From an uncultured Selenomonadales bacterium (GTDB lineage Bacteria; Bacillota; Negativicutes; Selenomonadales; Selenomonadaceae): a stretch of DNA of 5,839 bases. Location of the stretch: positions 1-5,839 of the forward strand of contig CAMNLS010000094.1 of NCBI GenBank assembly GCA_946543495.1. Direction: 5' to 3'. The notes below the pieces were generated by a model. The model worked only from the letters and a program-made list of their open reading frames with translations. It searched no databases and was not told the origin of the DNA. Every line of letters starts with the position of its first letter. Position 1 is the first letter of the stretch. A program made the position numbers and the translations under genes. Positions 1 to 4,648 of the stretch are shown here, in pieces.

Positions 1-851
1 ACTTGACGCCGGAGCCGCAACCAATTGAACAGCCCGTCGACTTGACGCCGGAGCCACAACCAATTGAACAGCCCGTCGACTTGACGCCGGAGCCACAACC
101 GATTGAACAGCCTGTCGACTTGACGCCGGAGCCGCAACCAATTGAACAGCCCGTCGACTTGACGCCAGAGCCGCAACCAGTTGAACCATTGTTGCCGCCG
201 ACGGAAATAGATAGACCATTCGAGCAGCCGAGCAATATTTCAGGCGACCGCGTCGAAGAACCGATAGTCATACGCGAACGCGTGCGCCCCTCTTCACAGC
301 CGCAAAAAGAATTAAAGATGCTCAAGCCGCGTTTCATCAAGCTGGCAATCGATGAAAGGTATACTTACTATTTGGATAAAAAGTCTGTGCAGTGGAAGAA
401 AGTCCCGTACATGTCGAGCGAGTACATGGCGGACGTTTGGATTCGTATGGTTGAGCGCGAGCCTGCTGACCTTGATGATGATATGGCTTACTACGGCAGA
501 GAGAATTTCAACGCGGAAATTTCTTTTGCACGCGAGCAGGGCTATCAATACCCGCCCGAAGATTTGAAGGTGCTTAGCAGTCAAGCTTACGTCTTGGAGC
601 ATTATTACTTGCGCCCGAAGACGAATCAAATTCAATTCCTCTGCGAGCTTGAAGTTTTCGGTCGTCCGCAGAACACAATCAACGAACGCGCTTACGATTC
701 TAAGAACTGGGAAAATTTGGTGCCGGGTAGCGTTGAATCAATCATCTACGCGGCGACGTTTAAAATAATCGGCAAGTCGAAGGCGAGCGAACGCGGGCAT
801 ATGACCTTCTTTGACATGCTTGACGAGTATGCGCGAATTGCTTTGAATTGA
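1..851 (+). CDS. Repeat-containing, probably exported protein of unknown function (C-terminal part)
   Basis: The frame is open from the first base, so the true start lies upstream. The TTG at position 3 is a repeat codon read as Leu, not a start. The visible part has about 282 residues. Residues 1-52 are four identical 13-residue Pro/Glu/Gln-rich repeats (LTPEPQPIEQPVD), followed by a degenerate fifth and a low-complexity linker to about residue 105. Residues 107-255 form a compact domain with YYLD near 121, VWIRMVE near 144, YYLRPKTNQIQFLCELEVFG near 201 and W..LVPGSVE near 235. That YYLD...W...PGSVE layout resembles small secreted proteins common in Negativicutes and loosely the surface-adhesin E type; I recall this rather than having searched it. 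A Pro-rich spacer before a folded domain suits a periplasmic or envelope protein, but the signal peptide would be outside the window. The cation-transport gene starts 13 bases after its stop, so they are probably co-transcribed. No function can be assigned. Confidence 0.8.
   Translation, partial: LTPEPQPIEQPVDLTPEPQPIEQPVDLTPEPQPIEQPVDLTPEPQPIEQPVDLTPEPQPVEPLLPPTEIDRPFEQPSNISGDRVEEPIVIRERVRPSSQPQKELKMLKPRFIKLAIDERYTYYLDKKSVQWKKVPYMSSEYMADVWIRMVEREPADLDDDMAYYGRENFNAEISFAREQGYQYPPEDLKVLSSQAYVLEHYYLRPKTNQIQFLCELEVFGRPQNTINERAYDSKNWENLVPGSVESIIYAATFKIIGKSKASERGHMTFFDMLDEYARIALN
3..185 (+). repeat. 39-bp in-frame tandem repeat array (four full copies plus a degenerate fifth)
   Basis: Copies start at 3, 42, 81, 120 and 159, each 39 bp long and each encoding LTPEPQPIEQPVD. 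Copies 1 and 4 are identical; copies 2 and 3 differ only at third codon positions. The fifth copy diverges after LTPEPQP, reading V for I and then running into PLLPP. Bases 1-2 (AC) match the end of the repeat's last codon, GAC, so the array probably continues upstream of the window. Confidence 0.97.
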
Positions 852-852
852 T

Positions 853-858
853 GAGGTG
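853..858 (+). promoter_or_regulatory. Ribosome binding site that decides the TTG start
   Basis: GAGGTG lies 6 bases before the TTG at 865 and just after the TGA of the preceding gene (849-851). This site supports the TTG start; no ATG in frame occurs before codon 24. The nearby GTG at 858 opens a different frame without family features. Confidence 0.75.
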
Positions 859-864
859 TGAAGT

Positions 865-2130
865 TTGGAGAACGGACTAATCCCGCCTGCGCTGATAATT
901 TTGTTGGCGGCAGTGAGCGGTTATTTTTCGCTAATGGAAACTGCGCTGATAGAATGTCATCGCGGGCGGCTGGAAAAATTATTGGAAGACGGAGACGCAA
1001 ACGCAAAGACGGTTTTAGACATGCTGGAATCACCCGCGCCGTTGAGCGTTGCGCAAATCGGAATCACATTCACGGGAATACTAGCGGGCATGTGTTCAGT
1101 CTTAGCAAGCCCGTTAATCGCCGCGCAGATAAGTTTCGTGGAACAGTCGGAGTTAATCGCAGTAGCAATCGCGCTTTGTGTCACGACGTTTATTTTCCTG
1201 CTGTTCGGGGAATTCTTACCTAAGCAAGCCGCTAAGCGCGACCCCGAAAATTTTTTGCTGAGCAATTACAAGACGTTCCGAATTATCGTCCTGCTAATGA
1301 GTCCGCTCGTGGCGATGCTGTCGACTATCGCGGGCGGTGTGGCGTTTATCTTCGGCATGAACTCTTCAAAGAATGACGCCGTAACCGAAGACGAGGTATT
1401 AGACCTAATCGAGCAGGGCACCGAGGACGGCACCATTGAGAAGTCTGAACAAGAGATGGTCGACAGAATCTTTGACATCAACGACGAGACAGCTTATTCG
1501 CTAATGACGCCGCGAGTTATGATAGTGTGGCTTGACCTTGACGACGACTTGGAAAAGAATTTACAAATCGTGCAGGAGAGTCCTCACACAATCTTTCCCG
1601 TCGGCTATGGCAGTCTTGATGATTGTCGCGGCTTGCTTTACGCTAAAGACTTACTAGACGCCGTGTTGAAGGACGGACGCGAAGTTGATTTAGAAAAACT
1701 TATTCGCAAGGCGAGCTACGTCCCGCGCACTATGGAGGCTTTGCGCATCGTCGAGAAGTTCAGGTCGAGTGGCATAACGGAAGCAATGGTCAACGACGAA
1801 TACGGCGGAGTTATCGGCTTCATTACGCTTGATGACATTTTGCGCGAGATTGTCGACACCGCCAGCGAGGAAGAGCCATTCAAACGCAACAAGGATAATT
1901 CGTGGACGGTCGACGGGCTTTGCGACATCGACGAATTCAAGGAGCGTTTCGACATTGAGACATTGCCCGACGAAGAGCGCGACCACTTCCAAACTATGGG
2001 CGGCTTCGTGACTTCGTGTTTCGGATATATTCCCAAAGTCGGCGAGGTGCACGAGTGGAACGGCTTCCGCTTTAAGGTCAAGGAAATGGATGGCGTGCGC
2101 ATCGGCAAGATTCTGATAACTAAACTATGA
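865..2130 (+). CDS. CNNM/HlyC-CorC family membrane protein (UPF0053), putative divalent-cation exporter
   Basis: This 421-residue protein has the full order of domains and usual length of the hemolysin C/CorC family. Residues 1-165 are a CNNM (DUF21) membrane domain with hydrophobic segments near 6-25, 62-88, 97-118 and 138-163, the acidic-basic stretch ALIECHRGRLEKLL after the first segment, and the conserved GEFLPK at 115-120. Residues 208-330 are a tandem CBS pair beginning with MTPR (214-217), with DEYGGVIGFITLDDILREIV at 311-330 as the typical end of CBS2. Residues 345-420 are the small C-terminal CorC_HlyC domain (WTVDG, TMGGF, GYIP.VGE). Family members act in the inner membrane in Mg2+/Co2+ or Na+-coupled cation export; the older haemolysin name is misleading. 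The cation specificity here is not visible. The start is TTG with a good Shine-Dalgarno. Its last 14 codons plus stop are partly duplicated 91 bp downstream. Confidence 0.93.
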   Translation: MENGLIPPALIILLAAVSGYFSLMETALIECHRGRLEKLLEDGDANAKTVLDMLESPAPLSVAQIGITFTGILAGMCSVLASPLIAAQISFVEQSELIAVAIALCVTTFIFLLFGEFLPKQAAKRDPENFLLSNYKTFRIIVLLMSPLVAMLSTIAGGVAFIFGMNSSKNDAVTEDEVLDLIEQGTEDGTIEKSEQEMVDRIFDINDETAYSLMTPRVMIVWLDLDDDLEKNLQIVQESPHTIFPVGYGSLDDCRGLLYAKDLLDAVLKDGREVDLEKLIRKASYVPRTMEALRIVEKFRSSGITEAMVNDEYGGVIGFITLDDILREIVDTASEEEPFKRNKDNSWTVDGLCDIDEFKERFDIETLPDEERDHFQTMGGFVTSCFGYIPKVGEVHEWNGFRFKVKEMDGVRIGKILITKL

Positions 2131-2132
2131 TT
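2091..2132 (+). repeat. 42-bp direct repeat, copy A (end of the cation-transport gene)
   Basis: This segment covers the last codons of the membrane protein, its TGA (2128-2130) and an overlapping ATG (2127-2129). It matches 2182-2223 at 41 of 42 bases (A at 2124, G at 2215), with an offset of 91 bp. The ATG in this copy opens only a five-codon frame (MIPKT, stop at 2142-2144). Confidence 0.95.
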
Positions 2133-2181
2133 CCAAAGACTTAACTGCCGTGCCCACTGTTTGTCAACTTTTCAAAAGTTG
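2133..2181. other. 49-bp inserted segment with a 17-base palindrome
   Basis: This is the unique sequence between the two copies of the 42-bp repeat. Removing it with one repeat copy (91 bp) joins the membrane-protein gene to the ferredoxin gene through an ATGA overlap, so it looks like an insertion. It holds CAACTTTTCAAAAGTTG at 2165-2181, with two perfect 8-base arms around a central C. No ORF and no T-tract terminator follow it. Confidence 0.7.
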
Positions 2182-2223
2182 TGGCGTGCGCATCGGCAAG
2201 ATTCTGATAACTAAGCTATGATT
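2182..2223 (+). repeat. 42-bp direct repeat, copy B (start of the ferredoxin gene)
   Basis: The second copy carries a relic of the membrane protein's tail (VRIGKILITKL then stop) in a frame no longer attached to the gene, and it supplies the ATG ATT that starts the ferredoxin. The in-frame TAA at 2212-2214 directly before the ATG rules out any longer ferredoxin start. Confidence 0.95.
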
Positions 2224-2424
2224 ATTTACGACGAAAATATTTGCGTGAGGTGCTTGGCTTGCGTGAGCGAGTCGGAATTCGGCGGCGTGACTTATGAGCG
2301 CGGTCGAATTTTTTTTGACGAGACCTGCGCGGAGGATTGGGAGAACATCATTTCAATCTGCCCCGTCGGCGCAATAAAAAAAGACGCCGAAGCGTCTGGA
2401 AACAAATCTTACTTCTTAAGTTGA
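2218..2424 (+). CDS. Small single-cluster [4Fe-4S] ferredoxin-like protein
   Basis: This 68-residue protein has C9-x2-C12-x2-C15 near the N terminus and C48-P-V-G-A-I near the C terminus, the ligand layout of monocluster bacterial ferredoxins in which the second half-site has lost its own CxxC run. C37 is an extra cysteine. It would be a cytosolic electron carrier; no redox partner is visible. The ATG at 2218 is fixed by an in-frame stop immediately upstream, but no Shine-Dalgarno precedes it. Ancestrally it probably overlapped the upstream stop and was translated by coupling, an arrangement broken by the 91-bp insertion. The natural end of the fold is about GAIKK (51-55). The remaining 13 residues are encoded by the DNA of the convergent gene's terminator and 3' end, and the gene overlaps that CDS by 16 bp. 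It is probably real, but its expression is uncertain. Confidence 0.8.
   Translation: MIIYDENICVRCLACVSESEFGGVTYERGRIFFDETCAEDWENIISICPVGAIKKDAEASGNKSYFLS
2376..2397 (-). terminator. Intrinsic terminator of the hydrolase operon, inside the ferredoxin coding end
   Basis: Read on the - strand the sequence is AGACGC-TTCG-GCGTCT followed directly by a run of T (A run at 2376-2382 on the + strand). The stem has 6 perfect base pairs with a stable UUCG tetraloop. It begins 11 bases after the TAA of the esterase gene (2409-2411). It has no T tract for + transcripts, so it serves the - strand operon. Confidence 0.88.
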
Positions 2425-3233
2425 GCGGCAAAGAAATTCGCGGCAATTTGTGCGACGCGAGCTTCTACGCCGTGAAAACTATGGTCGGCTTTGTCAAGGA
2501 GTTCAACTTCACCGCGCTTGAGAACTTTTTTATAACTTAAGCTGTAAGTGTAGGGAACGATAACATCGCCGGTGCCGTGAATCATCAGCGCGTTGCCCGT
2601 GAACTTTTCCGCCGTCTCGTAAATAGGCAAGGTCTGCGCGGTTTTAATGTAGTTGCGTCCGATTTTGTAGTTGCCGTGTGGAGTGTTAATCGTGACGTAT
2701 TCGGGCGGATTGAGCGAATTATATTGAACGCCGAACAAGTTGCCGCGAATAGAATCATCACGCAGAACAGCCGCCGGAGCCATAAGCACGACGGCTTTAA
2801 TTTTTTTCGCGCCGAGTTCGCCGGCAACCATGCTCGACACCACGCCGCCTTGAGAGTGACCCGAAATTGAAATGCTCGTGACATTCGGCAAGGTGCACGC
2901 GTACTCGTAAACCTTCTTAGCGTCTTCAATCTCGTTAAGAACCGTCATGTCCTGGAAGTCGCCTTCGCTCTGTCCGTGCCCGTTGAAGTCGAAGCGAATC
3001 GACGCAATGCCCCGCGCCTCCAAGTCATTGGCTAAGCTCGTCAGCAAGAGATGTTCCTTGTTCGCTGTGAAGCCGTGACAGATTATCACAAGCGGATACT
3101 TTGATTGACCGTCGGGCGTCTGCAGGACGGCGGAAAGTTTCCCGTGGTCGCCGTCAATCGAAATGTTTTGACTTTGCGCGGACGCCGTTAAAGGCATGAG
3201 CAGTATCATCAAAGCGATTAAAAGTTTTATCAT
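2409..3233 (-). CDS. Exported alpha/beta hydrolase, Est1E/cinnamoyl (feruloyl) esterase-like
   Basis: This 274-residue protein starts with a signal peptide: a Lys, a hydrophobic stretch and a probable cut after TASA (16-19). The mature part is a complete single-domain alpha/beta hydrolase. HGF (53-55) is the oxyanion-hole segment, RFDFNGHGQSEG (80-91) the next conserved strand-loop, GHSQGG (125-130) the nucleophile elbow with Ser127, HGTGD (219-223) supplies the acid Asp223, and DHSFHG (250-255) the His, most likely His251. The 28-residue Asp-to-His spacing matches what I recall for cinnamoyl esterases such as LJ0536 and Est1E. Those enzymes hydrolyse hydroxycinnamate esters, including feruloyl groups of plant cell-wall polysaccharides; the substrate here is inference. 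The ATG overlaps the TGA of the upstream hydrolase gene (ATGA at 3230-3233), with AAGGAG 8 bases before it, so the two are translationally coupled. A terminator follows the stop. Confidence 0.9.
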   Translation of the reverse strand: MIKLLIALMILLMPLTASAQSQNISIDGDHGKLSAVLQTPDGQSKYPLVIICHGFTANKEHLLLTSLANDLEARGIASIRFDFNGHGQSEGDFQDMTVLNEIEDAKKVYEYACTLPNVTSISISGHSQGGVVSSMVAGELGAKKIKAVVLMAPAAVLRDDSIRGNLFGVQYNSLNPPEYVTINTPHGNYKIGRNYIKTAQTLPIYETAEKFTGNALMIHGTGDVIVPYTYSLSYKKVLKRGEVELLDKADHSFHGVEARVAQIAANFFAAQLKK

Positions 3234-4336
3234 TTCAAATTCTCCTTGAAGAACCGTTCTATCTTATCGAACGGAATGACTTTAACATTATCATAAAGGT
3301 CGACGTGGCTCGCGCCAGGGATAATCATCAGCTCTTTGTTAGTGCCCGTCAACTTTTTAAAGGCGTCTTCGGAAAAATATCTTGAGTGAGCCTTCTCGCC
3401 GTGAATAATCAATACGGGCGTTTGAATCTCGGAGGAGTAGCAAAGCAATGGCATGTTCATAAAGGACAATGCGCTTGTCGAGTTCCAGCCGGCGTGGGAA
3501 TTCAGCGAACGTTTATGATAGCCGCGTTTGGTCTTGTAGTAGGCGTAATAATCTTTGACGAACTGCGGCATTTGCGAAACGTCTTCGGGGACGCCGCCCG
3601 CCCGCTCATAAGTTCCTGCCCTATAGTCGGCTGTGCGTTGGGCGTTTAACTTTTCGCGAGCGGCTTGGCGTTCGTTGGCAATAGTCGCGGCGTCTTTTTC
3701 GTAGTCGAAGTAGCCATTGGCAGTCACGCGGCTCATGTCGTACATCGTCGTTGTAACCGTCGCTTTGATTCGGGTATCAATCGCCGCCGCATTGAGTGCA
3801 AAGCCTCCCCAGCCGCAAATGCCGATTATGCCGATTCGATTAGGGTCGACGTTCGTTTGCGTGCTAAGGAAATCAACTGCCGCGCAGAAATCCTCGGTGT
3901 TAATGTCGGGTGAGGCAACGAATCGGGGAATGCCTCCGCTCTCGCCGGTGAACGACGGGTCAAAGGCAATAGTCAAGAAGCCACGCTCCGCAAGCGTCTG
4001 AGCATAAAGCCCTGAACTTTGCTCCTTGACTGCTCCGAAAGGTCCGGCAACTGCAATCGCGGGAAGTTTGCCTGAATAATTACGCGGCTCGTAAAGGTCG
4101 GCGGCAAGCGTTATCCCGTAGCGAGTGACAAACGTAACCTTGCGATGATTAACCTTGACACTCTTTTGAAAGACCTTATCCCATTGCTTTTCTAAATCGA
4201 GTTTCTCCGCCTGAACTTTAAAGCTGGGAGCATTAATCGGGTCGAATACAGGCTTTGCCGCGTCGACGACAAGGGGCGCGCTGATAACCCCCAAGCACAA
4301 TGCAACAGTCAACAATCTTTTAATCGAACGTTTCAT
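3230..4336 (-). CDS. Exported alpha/beta hydrolase, dienelactone-hydrolase/YcjY-like, probable Cys nucleophile
   Basis: From the ATG at 4336 the protein has 368 residues; the frame extends further to a TTG at 4393, but a GGAGG box 7 bases before the ATG fixes the start. Residues 1-26 are a signal peptide (KRSIKR, hydrophobic core, cut after VVDA). The fold follows: RYGITLAADLYEP (72-84), PAIAVAGPFGAVKEQ (92-106), AFDPSFTGESGG (124-135), the nucleophile elbow GICGWGG (172-178) with Cys174 in place of Ser, then IHGEKAHSRYF (311-321) giving the probable acid Glu314, and GASHVDLYD (341-349) giving His344. A helical insert at about 205-290 acts as a lid. The family (COG1073-like alpha/beta hydrolases, common in gut bacteria) is mostly uncharacterised; Cys nucleophiles occur in dienelactone hydrolases. 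It is first gene of a two-gene operon with the esterase. The reaction is not known; the periplasmic or surface location is inferred from the signal peptide. Confidence 0.88.
   Translation of the reverse strand: MKRSIKRLLTVALCLGVISAPLVVDAAKPVFDPINAPSFKVQAEKLDLEKQWDKVFQKSVKVNHRKVTFVTRYGITLAADLYEPRNYSGKLPAIAVAGPFGAVKEQSSGLYAQTLAERGFLTIAFDPSFTGESGGIPRFVASPDINTEDFCAAVDFLSTQTNVDPNRIGIIGICGWGGFALNAAAIDTRIKATVTTTMYDMSRVTANGYFDYEKDAATIANERQAAREKLNAQRTADYRAGTYERAGGVPEDVSQMPQFVKDYYAYYKTKRGYHKRSLNSHAGWNSTSALSFMNMPLLCYSSEIQTPVLIIHGEKAHSRYFSEDAFKKLTGTNKELMIIPGASHVDLYDNVKVIPFDKIERFFKENLK
3242..3247 (-). promoter_or_regulatory. Ribosome binding site of the esterase gene
   Basis: On the - strand AAGGAG sits 8 bases before the ATG at 3233, inside the last codons of the upstream hydrolase gene. 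This confirms the overlapping ATGA start rather than a later one. Confidence 0.85.
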
Positions 4337-4343
4337 ATTACAA

Positions 4344-4348
4344 CCTCC
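4344..4348 (-). promoter_or_regulatory. Ribosome binding site that fixes the first hydrolase start
   Basis: On the - strand GGAGG stands 7 bases before the ATG at 4336 and directly before the signal-peptide codons. It excludes the longer frame from the TTG at 4393, which overlaps the promoter -35. Confidence 0.88.
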
Positions 4349-4363
4349 AAAAGTTTTTCTGTC

Positions 4364-4393
4364 ATTATAAAGTTTCGAGCCTACTTCATGCAA
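4364..4393 (-). promoter_or_regulatory. Sigma-A-type promoter of the hydrolase operon
   Basis: On the - strand TTGCAT (4388-4393) is followed after 18 bases by TATAAT (4364-4369). Transcription should begin near 4357, giving a leader of about 20 bases before the ATG. The -35 box is directly next to the T tract of the terminator at 4395-4421, so the operon is insulated from the upstream regulator gene. Confidence 0.75.
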
Positions 4394-4394
4394 G

Positions 4395-4421
4395 AAAAAA
4401 AAGACTCCCTGCGCGGGAGCC
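4395..4421 (-). terminator. Intrinsic terminator downstream of the GntR-family gene
   Basis: On the - strand GGCTCCC-GCGCA-GGGAGTC forms a 7-bp stem with one G-U pair, followed by eight T (A run at 4395-4402 on the + strand). It ends transcripts from the regulator gene, whose stop is about 208 bases upstream, leaving an unusually long 3' untranslated region. Confidence 0.85.
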
Positions 4422-4526
4422 TTGAGTCAATCAATTACAAAAACGCGCCACGAAAGCCCCTTGCTTTAGCTATAGTTTTGAAAGCCAATGGGTCGGTCAG
4501 TATCAACCGATTATCCAACGTCGCAG

Positions 4527-4549
4527 TCAATACTGCGGTACAGTATTGA
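4527..4549. other. Perfect 9-bp stem-loop
   Basis: TCAATACTG and CAGTATTGA are exact inverted repeats around the 5-base loop CGGTA. No T tract follows on either strand, so it is not an intrinsic terminator. It lies inside the IS605-like remnant and could be part of an RNA scaffold or a 3' UTR structure of the regulator mRNA. Confidence 0.85.
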
Positions 4550-4615
4550 GGCAACAAGTGTTCATTAGACCTTGCGGCAGTTTATGTCTTGCCTTAAATA
4601 TTTAATTAAAAATCA

Positions 4616-4648
4616 GAAGCCCTCGCCTTTAGGCGTAGGGAGTGTCAC
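4616..4648. repeat. IS605-like right-end hairpin overlapping the regulator's stop codon
   Basis: CCCT-CGCC (4620-4627) pairs with GGCG-T-AGGG (4632-4640) around a TTTA loop, with one bulged T. GAAG precedes and AGTGTCAC follows, as in IS200/IS605 right ends. On the - strand the loop reads TAAA, and its TAA is the regulator's stop. On the - strand a TTTTTAATT run begins about 9 bases past the stem, so it may act as a weak terminator too. Confidence 0.6.

Larger units (their letters stand above)
4451..4648 (+). mobile_element. Probable remnant of an IS200/IS605-family right end (tnpB tail / omega-RNA region)
   Basis: This covers the stretch between the hydrolase promoter/terminator and the regulator. 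Its right edge is a hairpin of the form GAAGCCC..CTTTAG..AGGGAGTGTCAC, which matches the typical right end of IS605-type elements as I know it. In the frame that includes 4517-4519, the + strand reads NVAVNTAVQY, stop, GNKCSLDLAAVYVLP, stop, IFN, stop, KSEALAFRRREC. The last part resembles the (K/Q)-x-EALAFRR tail seen at TnpB ends, now broken by three stops. The stretch also has other stem-loops (4493-4510, 4527-4549) that suit the structured omega-RNA that overlaps tnpB 3' ends. No catalytic RuvC part and no tnpA are present, and I cannot place the left boundary. It may instead be a small non-autonomous palindrome-associated derivative. Confidence 0.5.

Noticed and set aside
3..5. TTG at position 3 as the start of the first gene
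   Set aside because: It is the first codon of a repeat unit that recurs in frame; bases 1-2 fit the end of a previous repeat, so the gene begins upstream.
3..185. CRISPR array
   Set aside because: The repeats are directly adjacent without spacers and are translated in frame.
312..635. Open frames on the opposite strand of the first gene and of the other genes (for example 746-1033, 1690-2108)
   Set aside because: They have no ribosome site or recognisable domain and are antisense to well-supported genes.
858..1223. A + strand open frame from GTG 858 overlapping the cation-transport gene
   Set aside because: It lies out of frame within the clear CNNM coding region, is rich in Arg and Cys without any domain, and is a shadow frame.
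2165..2181. The palindrome after the cation-transport gene as an intrinsic terminator
   Set aside because: The stem is AT-rich and no T tract follows on either strand.
2161..2189. A promoter for the ferredoxin gene in the insert (TTGTCA at 2161)
   Set aside because: No -10-like sequence occurs at 16-18 bases from it; the spot reads GCGTGC.
4337..4393. A longer N terminus of the first hydrolase from a TTG at 4393
   Set aside because: It would start inside the -35 box of the operon promoter and before the expected transcription start; the ATG at 4336 has a strong Shine-Dalgarno and begins a clear signal peptide.
4471..4476. TATAGT as a -10 box for a + strand RNA from the IS605-like remnant
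   Set aside because: There is no acceptable -35 hexamer at the right distance, so I do not call a promoter.
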